Assembly: GCA_030849805.1 (NCBI GenBank)
Contig: JASANZ010001883.1
Location: 1-21,837 of the forward strand
DNA length: 21,837 bases
Source: Sergeia podlipaevii
Taxonomy: Eukaryota; Euglenozoa; Kinetoplastea; Trypanosomatida; Trypanosomatidae
Direction: 5' to 3'
The notes below the pieces were generated by a model. It had not been told where the DNA came from. It worked only from the letters and a program-made list of their open reading frames with translations, and ran no database searches. A program made the position numbers and the translations under genes. This document shows positions 9,701 through 17,015 of this stretch, in pieces; positions within the stretch are counted from its first letter, which is position 1, and each line of letters opens with the position of its first letter.

Positions 9701-9889
9701 AGCCGGGAGCAACAAGACGGTGACCAGCAACGGCTGCCACAACAACTACACCAGCAGCAGCAGCAGTTGACCTGTCACGAGCAATACCCTAACTTTAGTC
9801 CCTTTTTTAGTACTTCCAGTGAGCATCAAGAAATGCTGGATAGAATCGAGGAGAGTGCTATGAAGCGCCAGAGACTGGAGCAGGTATAA
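6731..9889 (+). CDS. Divergent serine/threonine protein kinase with DFS motif and long Gln/Ser-rich tail
   Basis: This 1052-residue protein has a kinase domain at about residues 8-406. Visible landmarks are a glycine loop (Gly-Arg-Gly-Gly-Ser-Gly), the ATP-binding Lys35 in Ala-Ile-Lys, the catalytic loop His-Arg-Asp with Asp218, Lys220 and Asn223, a metal-binding motif reading Asp-Phe-Ser (276-278) instead of Asp-Phe-Gly, an Ala-Pro-Glu ending at 305, and Asp-Ala-Trp-Gly-Leu-Gly after it. All key catalytic residues are present, so it should be active. The later part of the C-lobe resembles CMGC kinases, but I would not fix the group. Insertions occur between Lys35 and helix C (about 85 residues, with a short Gln run) and between the catalytic loop and DFS. 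The 650-residue tail is rich in Ser, Gln and His and has no recognisable domain. The start is the ATG at 6731; the two in-frame codons before it (GTG, CTG) are not plausible eukaryotic starts here. Confidence 0.9.
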   Translation: MDFPYESSNVLLGRGGSGAVFLGKNGETQELFAIKRCYTKMRSQGSPKCGLPQSTYQPFSRSLNVVEIADGLGSTDESSNGALITVGQRNHTEENELDHREESNMEAIVVHHQQLQQQQRYGSHEYDGHDSASEDERFDESQLLQYIGPHPHIARYHGHYTSSRNVTFLAIELMQSDVARELRDGNGSIKDEDTCMIVTYSVLLALAHVHAKGIAHRDVKPGNLLLKVVSLTDQLHDCNTAFWGSDTHSLFNGETLVNQHNEGGQRAPYARVTLGDFSAAHFIPTRDAIQTPSGIRGTLHYKAPEQLLSKKISDVTACDAWGLGCTLYEMLTGSVAFQGQSELQVLMQIFYKLGSNFDDYPSQSENPALFQQISCSSPFKSLLQRLLVIDPMQRCTVQEALVHPLFDRVREQLAALHMNSQTSQLCFKLKLLYSCRPDMKKLHVHFRPIAMPRLSFMPLSTEATTEAAGRKNRLMKASEACDDRIVTCINEEAATTPNASAGNPPQSCMTHCQSLMSEGPSVHWSDIKAEQSSVRSASTVKRAMSGGGHSYMGEPFISPTQRAASGAHLPLPEGSATSVARPLMVSESATFMLAPNESYELPGRLSFGGNSSVMDSALPGSSPALLLQERNSGAPAMQSQPGSVCKSVLAPDMESMPIAACVMQPSLYLASTSHQAAAAAAVASPVVELSGNHRAALHTWRRGLLATEEIPVQQSPVAHYGQVNHYSQQRSCSHQSSCTRKMLFSDSPQFSSSTARVSSYDLHTDGSGAVEADAQWSLAQQGTNAVSQQGMQRRVSNVSAPVSSIEAVSPYRQSQTLQSCCSTAPGTPLYFPRRGVQGEGEQVTSAPLHAQSTGVLAYTLCSPISLCLDGMSTGAPPHVPQPPPLPIPLSVAASSTVYASTSTPHRSHRSTNSANADQEEMPTVSLVTPQPRRSIKHCDGTTPQSRVILRNVSANVTVPSMSNGSGSGVSVWASLHHHSLKGPQQRHCTPSREQQDGDQQRLPQQLHQQQQQLTCHEQYPNFSPFFSTSSEHQEMLDRIEESAMKRQRLEQV
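9752..9766 (+). repeat. CAG tract encoding five Gln
   Basis: Five CAG codons lie in the Gln-rich C-terminal part of the kinase. A similar short Gln run occurs near 7070-7088 in the N-lobe insertion. Confidence 0.8.
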
Positions 9890-10337
9890 GCGTGCGCAAG
9901 AGAAGTGGAAACTTTTTTTTCCTCGATAGTTTCCGTCCGGTCCTTTTTCCTCCTTTCTTAATGTTGTGAAAGGTGTTTGTTAGCCAGGTGTGAAATCCTG
10001 TTCATAGAGTACAATTTATTTTTTTACCCGCACTTTTTTTTCTAGATTTATTTCTATATTATATGTGATATATATTTACCCTTTTTTTTTTAGATTCAGC
10101 GTTTCTGTCTTTTAGATACAATCTATGCATATATATGTTAGATTGTTGAAGTGAAGAACTTTACCAAGCTATGATTTCTTCAACTACTTGTATTGGTGGA
10201 CGCTTCTTTCCCCGTAAATAGATGGAGGAAAGTAAAAAGGAAGAAATCAACTGTGAGCTGGTGATCCAAGATCTAGGCCGGTAGGGGAGGTAAACACACG
10301 GTAGTTTACTGTTATGTGCTGTTGCTATTATTGTCTG

Positions 10338-10353
10338 CTCTCTCTCTCTCTCT
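10338..10353. repeat. (CT)8 microsatellite
   Basis: An uninterrupted CT run in the spacer upstream of MIT; it may act as a pyrimidine tract. Confidence 0.85.
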
Positions 10354-10948
10354 TATATCACAGATGCTATCTGAGGATTGCACTAACATGGGGACTGTGC
10401 AACCAGCAGTGACTCGGGGGATGCTTTTCCCATGTTTTAACTTTATTTTTCACTTCTATATAGTGTGCACTTGATGTATTCAATCTTTTCTGTGAAGCGC
10501 AGAGGTCTCACCCCTTCCTCTCCTTTTTCCATTATATATATATAGGCTTGGAGTACGTACTATATGCATATGATCCAATAATATATGTAGGCGTACTATT
10601 TGTATGGTTACGAGTTTTTTCTCAAAAAAAAAACTATCTATGATTGGTATATCTCATGAATGGAAGGCAATAATCAAAAACACATATATATCGCTCTCAC
10701 TTTTTCCTTTCTCTCCTGCAGTCAGTATGCGGAGACGAACGCCAAGATAAATATGAGCATACTACATTCCTTTTTTTTGTTTTCACAGTATCTGCGAAAT
10801 ACTCTTCTCCTTCATTGTTTATTCTCTTTCACCGCTTTTATCTCTTTTAATGTTTATTACTATCATTCACCCCCCTCCCCTCTTTTAAGTTGTAAGTGAA
10901 GAATAAAATCTACGTGAAAGCAATACAACCACATCACGCGACACCTTG

Positions 10949-10980
10949 TTGTTTTTTTTGCTTCCTTCTTCGGTGTAAAG
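10949..10980 (+). promoter_or_regulatory. Probable spliced-leader acceptor of MIT
   Basis: A T/C-rich tract is followed by AG at 10979-10980, 60 bases before the ATG at 11041. Confidence 0.55.
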
Positions 10981-11040
10981 CTACGTTTTCTTTAAAAAAA
11001 AGAAGTCATATTTTATAGATAGATAAAGCTGTTAGACAAC

Positions 11041-12651
11041 ATGAAGACCTCGGTGATGCTATGCGCCGCCCTGGGCGGATTTCTCTTTGGCTATGATACT
11101 AGTGTCATCAATGGAGCTCTCTTTCAAATGAAGGATCACTTCGGCTTTGACGAGCACTCCTGGAAGGCCGGCTTGATTGTCGCCATTGCCATTGCTGGTG
11201 CCTTCTTTGGTGCACTCGCCTCTGGTTTTATCTCCGCACGCTTTGGTCGCCGTCCATGCATTGGCATTGCCGATATCCTCTTCATTGTGGGTTCCGTGCT
11301 CATGGCAGCTGCGCCAAACGTGGCTGTTATTCTTGTTGCGCGTGTGATTGTGGGTCTGGCAATCGGCATCAGCTCCGCCACGATTCCCGTGTATCTTGCT
11401 GAGGTTACGTCCCCAAAACATCGAGGAGCAACCATTGTGCTTAACAACGTTTTTCTCACTGGCGCGCAGTTTATTGCTTCTGGTTTCACTGCCCTCATGG
11501 TGGTGTATACTGGGCAGAACGTGGGGTGGCGTATTGCCATTGGCGTTGGCGCAGCTCCGGCCGTTGTTCAGCTCATATGCATCCTTCTCTTCCTCCCCGA
11601 GAGTCCCCGCTGGCTGCTGTGCAAGGGGAGCCCAGAGGCGGCCAAGTTGGTTGCGGAAAAGTATGAGGTGGACCTTGGCGAGTACAACGAGGATGAGCTT
11701 CGCTCTATTGACATGGACTACCGAAGCTTGCTCAAGCGTGACATGCGCTTCCGTGTGTTCCTCGGCGCCGCTCTGCAGATTCTTCAGCAGTTTTCTGGTA
11801 TCAACACGATCATGTACTACAGCTCTATCATTCTCTATGATGCTGGTTTTCACGATCCCAAGATGCCCGTTATCTTGTCTGTTCCCCTCGCCTTTATGAA
11901 CGCTATCTTCACTGTGGTTGCGGTGTTTCTCGTTGATCGCGTTGGGCGTCGCCGCCTTCTTCTCTTTTCCTGCGCTGGCTGCCTTGCCACGACAATTGTT
12001 GTGTCGGTGATTGGATTTCTTCTGGGCAACCAGATCCCCTACTCGACAGGCGGCTGGGTGTTCCTTGCGTTGCTTGCGGTGTTCCTGGCGTGCTACGCTC
12101 CTGGTCTTGGCTGTATCCCGTGGGTTGTAATGGGTGAGATCTTCCCCACCCACCTCCGCACATCCGCCGCCTCTGTGGCCACCATGGCGAACTGGGCCGC
12201 TAACGCACTTGTGTCACAAGTGTTTCCTATCTTGATGGGAGCCATTGGTGTTGGCGGCACCTTCTCCATCATCTGCGGCCTCCTCGCTCTCGGCCTTGTC
12301 TTCCTTTGGTTTTTCGCTGTCGAAACCAAGGGCCTTACACTCGAGCAGATCGACAATCTCTTCCGCAGGCGCGCAGGTCTCGAGCCTATCTACCACGAAA
12401 ACGCAGACGAGAACTGCGATGGTCTCATGCACGACATTGAGGTCCTGCACGGCAATACCGATCTCCACAATGATGAAGACCTTACTCTTCTTAAGAAGCT
12501 CCAGAACAAAGAGAGCATGAAGGATACAATGTCTGGTGTGATAGATAGCGAGCCGTCTGAGCGTGCGTCCCCGCATCACGTAGATGTTGCTGGAGGTATG
12601 ACTGAGCGTGCATATGAGCCTACTAGGACGCGTGAGCTCAATGAACTGTAG
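11041..12651 (+). CDS. MIT: myo-Inositol/proton symporter (sugar-porter family of MFS)
   Basis: This is a 536-residue, 12-helix plasma-membrane transporter of the major facilitator superfamily, and it strongly resembles the Leishmania myo-inositol/H+ symporter (about 547 residues). It would import inositol for phosphoinositide and GPI-anchor synthesis. Family marks are Gly-Arg-Arg after helix 2 (69-71), PESPRW (186-191), QQFSGIN (about 249-255), a second Gly-Arg-Arg (302-304), and VETKG at 427 after helix 12. Asp19 in helix 1 and Glu121 in helix 4, known from Leishmania work to matter for proton-coupled transport, are both present at the same residue numbers. The cytoplasmic C-terminal tail (about 440-536) is hydrophilic. 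The gene is followed by an unusually long 1.7 kb spacer, which may include a regulatory 3' UTR. Codon use is GC-rich compared with the 806-residue gene. Confidence 0.93.
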   Translation: MKTSVMLCAALGGFLFGYDTSVINGALFQMKDHFGFDEHSWKAGLIVAIAIAGAFFGALASGFISARFGRRPCIGIADILFIVGSVLMAAAPNVAVILVARVIVGLAIGISSATIPVYLAEVTSPKHRGATIVLNNVFLTGAQFIASGFTALMVVYTGQNVGWRIAIGVGAAPAVVQLICILLFLPESPRWLLCKGSPEAAKLVAEKYEVDLGEYNEDELRSIDMDYRSLLKRDMRFRVFLGAALQILQQFSGINTIMYYSSIILYDAGFHDPKMPVILSVPLAFMNAIFTVVAVFLVDRVGRRRLLLFSCAGCLATTIVVSVIGFLLGNQIPYSTGGWVFLALLAVFLACYAPGLGCIPWVVMGEIFPTHLRTSAASVATMANWAANALVSQVFPILMGAIGVGGTFSIICGLLALGLVFLWFFAVETKGLTLEQIDNLFRRRAGLEPIYHENADENCDGLMHDIEVLHGNTDLHNDEDLTLLKKLQNKESMKDTMSGVIDSEPSERASPHHVDVAGGMTERAYEPTRTRELNEL

Positions 12652-14390
12652 TGAAGGTCTCGTCGCCGCACTTGCATTTTGACATAGCCTATGGTACGCT
12701 CTTTCTCTCTATTTATATCCTTGTGTACACGCATATCGGTATGTTTTCTGCTAAGCAAGTCGCTTTCTGTAGGTATTTTTCACGTTGGTAGGAATTCGCT
12801 TTGGAGTTCTTTTTGTTGTTGCTAGGGGGATCTACAATTCGTATAATTCTGCATTTTTTCTTTTTCTTTTTTTTTTCTCCTTTCACCCTTTTTAAAACTA
12901 TCTCTCCTCTCCCCCTCCCCGCCGCTTTTCCAGTTGCATTTTTTTTTTTTTTTTTAGGTGTAACGCTCTAGGAAACACAACCGCCTTTCTTTGTTTCACG
13001 CTCATCATTTACGCTATTCGCATGCACACCGATTTTTTTTTTTTTCAGTTTCTGCTTCTTTCTCTCTTCTTCGCATTTACAGATGTTTATTGGTGTGCTG
13101 CTTTTTGTCGTTCTGTACAAGTGTGTTTTCTGCGTTAGCATTGTAGCTGCATGAATGGATTCATGTTTTATTTAAACTTTTCATAAAGCGCTTTTGTTTG
13201 TTGTCCCCATGTGCAACTATCTGGTCACATACTCTCATACCTTGTTGTTGTTGCTGTCTCCGTCTGCACGGTTCGGTGCATCGCACTTTGCCATTTCTAT
13301 TTTTTTTTTTCTTCTTTTCAGCGACTGAAATGGTGAGCGCTTGAGGCCCACGTGTGTTGTACCGAGAGCAAAAAAAAGGGGAAAGAGGAAAAATGTGGTG
13401 AGCTGATCTTCTACATTTTTTTCTTTAAAAAAGAAAAATGAAAAGTATGAGTTTTACGATAACGGGACACAAGCAGGGGAAGGGGAGCTAGTGGACTACT
13501 CCTTGTTACTTTAGCGTGTCGGCTGGAAGTTTTTGGCTTTGCGTTGAGGGAGAGAAGAGATTTTGTAAATGGAATGGCATTCATATAGATGGACATGTTG
13601 ACTTCCTCCTTTTTTTTTGTCTTTTTTATCTCCTTTTGTGTCTGCAGAGTTGAGATTTTTACTAATCCACAAAGAAAGGGAAAAATAAATGGAGACGAAA
13701 TGGAGACTGCATGAACCAGGTGCGTGGTAATATATGTTGCTTGAAGACTAAGCGTTTGGCACATATATTCATACATACACTTAGACCTTTTTCAATTTAA
13801 TATGCTCCTCTCTTTCTTTCTTTTTTTTCCTTTTGTGCCCTCGCTTATATATTTGTTTACAGAAAAGAAGCGATAAGTGTTTTCTTCAATTTCATTTGAC
13901 TTTTTGTTTTATGTGTGTGTGTGTTGATCACTTTTACTTAGCGGTGTGGGGGGTTTGAATGTGTTTGTGCAAACTGTTATATACGGCTCCCCCGTAGGTG
14001 CCCTCTGAAAAGCAACTTAGTCGCTGGTGATATGTTCGGCGGGACCGAAGAACAGTAGCAAGTTTGTGGCCACTAGGTTATATATATACATATGACCCAC
14101 AAAGCTTTATGTGCTTGAATTTAATGTGGAATGCAGTACTTTTATGGTAGCAATCGACGACACTTATGATGGGATTAAGCGCATATGTTGTTCTGCCCCT
14201 TTCTTTCTACATTTTATTTTTTAATCTATTTTACTAGATTTGCTTGAAGACAAAAGAAGAAGAGAGAGAAGACTCAGCAAGTCGAAGACAGGCGCGTGCG
14301 CATACTCTATCAAGCTAAGGTGCGCACCACTTGTATGTTAGGCAAAATGCGTGGACAGCAGCATAAATCATTAAACACCAACTTACTTCA
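12652..14390. other. 1.7 kb intergenic region with several acceptor-like tracts
   Basis: No coding sequence is supported; the longest frame (13411-13776, minus strand) is antisense to T-rich tracts. At least four T-rich tracts end in AG, at 12956-12957, 13047-13048, 13320-13321 and 13861-13862, none followed by an open frame. Palindromic elements are seen at 13150-13165, 14033-14054, 14066-14073 and 14076-14097. The region probably combines a long MIT 3' UTR with the spacer and 5' UTR of the AKR gene; a non-coding RNA cannot be excluded. Confidence 0.55.
14200..14237 (+). promoter_or_regulatory. Probable spliced-leader acceptor of the AKR gene
   Basis: A T/C-rich stretch is followed by AG at 14236-14237, about 150 bases before the ATG at 14391. 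Out-of-frame ATGs in between (for example 14347) make the exact site uncertain. Confidence 0.45.
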
Positions 14391-15335
14391 ATGATACGAC
14401 TTCCTACTTTGAAGCCGTACAACATGCCCGCGATGGGCGTGGGCACCTATGAGCTATACGGCGACGAGTGTGTGCGGGCAGTATGTGCTGCTCTACGCAT
14501 GGGGTTCCGTCTCTTTGACACCGCAGCTTCTTATCGGAATGAAGAGCTTGTCGGTGCGGGCATTAGAGAAAGTGGGGTGCCGCGTGAAGAACTTTTCATT
14601 GTGGTAAAATTGGCTATGAAGGCAATGAAAAGTGAAGAGGCAGTGCGAGAGGGCATACTGGAGAGCATACGCAAACTGGGCATTGAATACGCAGATTGCG
14701 TGCTGCTACACTGGCCAGGGTGTGCTGGCGTGAAGTCCCGCGATCAGGAAGGAAACGCAGCGGCACGGAGGCGGTGCTGGCGTGCGATGGCTGCGCTGCA
14801 AGCAGAGGGCAAGGTGAGGTATATGGGCCTCTCGAACTTTCTGCCGAAACACTTTTCTGAGATAGACGATGTGGTCTCCACACTGAATGCCGAGGCTTCA
14901 GGAGTAGCTACACGTGAGCTTCCCCTTACTCCAATAGTGAATCAGATTGAGCTGCACCCCTTGTGTACGCAGGAGGCACTCGTTCAGTACTGTCGGGGAA
15001 GGTCAGGTCCTGCGATGGTGTTGCAGCAGTACTCGCCACTTGGAAAGATGGACCCACGTCTCGTCGAGCACCCACGTCTAGTGTCAATTGTGCGTGAGTA
15101 CTTTCCAGGAGACTCAGTCGCTGATGTGTTGCTTATGTGGGGTCTTTCGCAGGGGTTCTGTCTGCTTGTGCGTAGCCGCAGTGAGGCTCACCTGCGTGCC
15201 AATTGGGATGTGGCAGTTCGTTTCTTTTCTGAAGAACTGACAGCGAGGCAGCGTGATATCCTTCTACGCTTGCGTGAGTTAATGAATGTTGAGGAGGATG
15301 TACATCTTTTCTGGTACAGCTCCAACGTTGCGTAG
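14391..15335 (+). CDS. Aldo-keto reductase
   Basis: This 314-residue enzyme has the typical length of a single-domain NADPH-dependent (alpha/beta)8-barrel aldo-keto reductase, which would reduce aldehydes or ketones in the cytosol. The catalytic tetrad is complete: Asp43 and Tyr48 in the FDTAASY segment, Lys73, and His107 in the LLHWPG segment. The GLSNF motif and the later NQIELHP segment, which help bind nicotinamide and substrate, are also present. Where most relatives have Ile-Pro-Lys-Ser before the phosphate-binding helix, this protein has Leu-Val-Arg-Ser, so Arg replaces the usual Lys. The ending WYSSNVA is not a targeting signal that I know. Relatives in trypanosomatids include prostaglandin F2-alpha synthases, but the substrate here cannot be told from sequence. 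Confidence 0.9.
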   Translation: MIRLPTLKPYNMPAMGVGTYELYGDECVRAVCAALRMGFRLFDTAASYRNEELVGAGIRESGVPREELFIVVKLAMKAMKSEEAVREGILESIRKLGIEYADCVLLHWPGCAGVKSRDQEGNAAARRRCWRAMAALQAEGKVRYMGLSNFLPKHFSEIDDVVSTLNAEASGVATRELPLTPIVNQIELHPLCTQEALVQYCRGRSGPAMVLQQYSPLGKMDPRLVEHPRLVSIVREYFPGDSVADVLLMWGLSQGFCLLVRSRSEAHLRANWDVAVRFFSEELTARQRDILLRLRELMNVEEDVHLFWYSSNVA

Positions 15336-15587
15336 TTGTGTATGTGTGTGTGTGCCGTTTTTTTTTTGTTTGTTTGTTGCCGCTTTTAGTTGTAATGTGT
15401 GTTTATTTTTCACGCAATTCTTACAGAAGCTCATATATATATAGCAAATTGAATGCCACGTGCCGATAGTTCACGCGAGCCCCTCCTCTTCTTAACTTAG
15501 TAGCTTATCTCTATTATTGAACGCTCATTTTTTGTCACTGGCTTGCAGCTCTTCCTTTTTTGTCCTTTCTTTTCTCCCTCATGCATT

Positions 15588-15603
15588 AGAGAGAGAGAGA
15601 GAG
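15588..15603. repeat. (AG)8 microsatellite
   Basis: Eight uninterrupted AG units in the spacer downstream of the AKR gene. Confidence 0.85.
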
Positions 15604-15759
15604 TTTACTCTGTTGAATACGTGTTGTAGTCTTCTTGTTTTTAGTTTGTTGGTTGGCTCTTCCATCTTGGGACCTTTCTACGCCCACTCACTTACAAAAC
15701 TAAACTCACTAGGTATTGCGGGACTAATACGTTGTATTATTATTGTTATCTACTCTGCA

Positions 15760-15787
15760 TTTTTTTTTTGCTGTTGTTGTTCTTTAG
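15760..15787 (+). promoter_or_regulatory. Probable spliced-leader acceptor of the 155-residue gene
   Basis: A T run and T/G-rich tract lead to AG at 15786-15787. No AG lies between the poly-C tract and the ATG at 15854, so the poly-C tract would be inside the mature 5' UTR. Confidence 0.45.
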
Positions 15788-15824
15788 CCAGCGGGAAGTC
15801 ATCATCAGGCATTCTCGCACTATC

Positions 15825-15848
15825 CCCTCCNCTCCCCCCCCCCCCCCC
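15825..15848. other. Poly-C tract with one undetermined base
   Basis: An N at 15831 is followed within three bases by 15 consecutive C (15834-15848), ending five bases before an ATG. The length is likely to be unreliable. Confidence 0.75.
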
Positions 15849-15853
15849 TACAC

Positions 15854-16321
15854 ATGTTCCGTCGTACAGCTGCCGCTCTCTTTATTCTGCCTAATGCAGG
15901 CGGAAATCCCGCGCTCCCGCCTTTCCTTACCAAGAACGATGCCCACGTGCATCCTTTTAGCGGCGATCTCTACGAGTTTGTGCTAGAGTACGACCATAAG
16001 GAGCCGATGCCTCACTACTTCCGCGGCACAGGCAATTATCATGGCAACTCCTTCGCGATACGGTGGTTCAGCGGTTCCCCCGTGGCGGCAGCGACCACAT
16101 TGGCAGGTGCATTTCTTTTTGCTTTCACGTATGGCTACAACGTTGCCAATCCAGTGATAGACGCGCATCATGAGCTGTGGGCGAAGCAGCTTAGAGCTAC
16201 AGCAGGGCATGATGATAAGGACGAGGACGATGCTGAAGGGGGGCCCATTGAGGAGGAAGGCGATGATGTGGAGGCAGAGGGGGATATCATTGTGTTAGAG
16301 AGCGAAGAGGCGGTTGTGTAG
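15854..16321 (+). CDS. Small probable mitochondrial single-pass membrane protein with acidic tail
   Basis: I do not recognise the family. The 155-residue product begins with a short basic amphipathic stretch (Met-Phe-Arg-Arg then Ala-rich), typical of trypanosomatid mitochondrial presequences. It has a hydrophilic segment rich in His, Tyr and Phe (about 28-72), one likely transmembrane helix (about 76-95), and a very acidic C-terminus (117-155, mostly Asp and Glu). The layout of presequence, single helix and charged tail is common among accessory subunits of respiratory complexes and ATP synthase, so an inner-membrane complex subunit is a reasonable guess but not shown. The ATG is the first after the poly-C tract and starts the presequence-like part, which supports it as the true start. 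A 13-bp inverted repeat follows 57 bases after the stop codon. Confidence 0.75.
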   Translation: MFRRTAAALFILPNAGGNPALPPFLTKNDAHVHPFSGDLYEFVLEYDHKEPMPHYFRGTGNYHGNSFAIRWFSGSPVAAATTLAGAFLFAFTYGYNVANPVIDAHHELWAKQLRATAGHDDKDEDDAEGGPIEEEGDDVEAEGDIIVLESEEAVV

Positions 16322-16378
16322 CTGGGCTACCGCCAGTGGATCTTGTTGTTGTTGACAATGTGGGTCTCTGCGTATGTG

Positions 16379-16432
16379 CTTGCAACTGTGAGAGCGAGAC
16401 ACACCCAGAAGATGCGAATTCACAGTTGCAAG
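16379..16432 (+). repeat. Perfect 13-bp inverted repeat (possible 3' UTR stem-loop)
   Basis: The arms CTTGCAACTGTGA (16379-16391) and TCACAGTTGCAAG (16420-16432) are exact reverse complements separated by 28 bases. In the transcript they could form a 13-bp stem with a 28-base loop, within the probable 3' UTR of the small mitochondrial gene. Confidence 0.85.
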
Positions 16433-16846
16433 ATATTCTAATGTGCATTGGAACTGCAATGGAATCTTGTATGAAGAAAGCGAGTGAGGCGTCACTCTTT
16501 CAATACCGTTGCTCATGATATGGCGATGGTACATATCCCTTTTTTTTGATTGCATTTTAAAGGAAAGAAACTTCTCAAGGGAAGAAAAAAGAACAATTAT
16601 AAGAATTGAATTACGCTACGCCACTTTCATGCTCTTCGTGAACTTTTTTTTCTTTTTTTAATAAGAAGTTTTACTTCTTTGGTAATCGCCACCTTTTATT
16701 GTTGCGGGTGCAGTTCTTGGGAAGTTTTATAACTCTTTCACTTTTCCCCTCTCTTTGTTCCTTTTGCGTGAAGCGGCAAACTATATTTATCTGCGTGTGT
16801 GTGTGTGTTTGTGTGCATACAACGCACTAAATAGCAAAAGGGAGCA

Positions 16847-16863
16847 TTTTTTTTTTTTTACAG
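16847..16863 (+). promoter_or_regulatory. Probable spliced-leader acceptor of the TMEM245-like gene
   Basis: A run of 13 T is followed by ACAG with AG at 16862-16863, about 153 bases before the ATG at 17016. Confidence 0.5.
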
Positions 16864-17015
16864 TATCAAAGACATATTTTTTTTACGTATATAATTTTTA
16901 AAGACTATTTTTGTAGAAAGAATATAGACATCTTAAAAAAAAAAAACTAGAAGTGTGCATAATAAATTGGGATAGCACGAGTGCCCGCAGGAAGGTAGAG
17001 ATTTATATTTAAAAA

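Larger units (their letters stand above)
9890..11040. other. 1.15 kb intergenic region between kinase and MIT
   Basis: AT-rich spacer and UTR sequence with many T runs and TA repeats, and a (CT)8 run at 10338-10353 followed by AG at 10361-10362. A hairpin has 8-bp arms at 10118-10125 and 10139-10146. Another acceptor-like tract (10700-10721, ending in CAG) is followed only by a 7-codon frame. A 79-codon frame at 10660-10899 translates mostly pyrimidine-rich DNA and straddles that tract, so it is not called. No RNA gene is recognised. Confidence 0.55.
15336..15853. other. Intergenic region before the small mitochondrial gene
   Basis: Contains a GT run (15343-15354), a (GA)8 run (15588-15603), T-rich tracts and a poly-C tract with an N next to the following ATG. 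A frame through 15517-15894 has no ATG at its proposed start and includes the N, so it is not called. Confidence 0.55.
16322..17015. other. Intergenic region after the small mitochondrial gene
   Basis: Holds the 13-bp inverted repeat at 16379-16432, a 7-bp hairpin with a TTT loop at 16663-16679, a GT run (16795-16809) and T/A-rich tracts. A 60-codon frame at 16336-16518 begins with GTG and overlaps the inverted repeat; I do not call it. Confidence 0.55.

Noticed and set aside
10660..10899. 79-codon hydrophobic + strand frame upstream of MIT
   Set aside because: It is read through pyrimidine-rich spacer DNA, crosses an acceptor-like site, and shows no domain. The hydrophobicity follows from T-rich codons.
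11059..12153. Long minus-strand frame (364 codons) opposite MIT
   Set aside because: It is antisense to a clear transporter gene, and its composition is that of a mirror of the MIT codons; no motif is seen.
13411..13776. 121-codon minus-strand frame in the MIT-AKR gap
   Set aside because: All real genes here are on the + strand; this frame is low-complexity and opposite pyrimidine tracts.
14033..14054. TTCGG/CCGAA hairpin as a snoRNA or tRNA part
   Set aside because: No C/D or AGA box, T-loop or acceptor stem could be identified around it; kept only as an element within the gap.
15517..15894. 125-codon + strand frame before the small mitochondrial gene
   Set aside because: It starts with TTG, runs through the N and poly-C tract, and overlaps the better-supported gene at 15854.
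16336..16518. 60-codon frame after the small mitochondrial gene
   Set aside because: It starts with GTG, is in a different frame from the gene, and covers the inverted repeat; no family resemblance. A frameshifted extension of the gene was considered but has no support.
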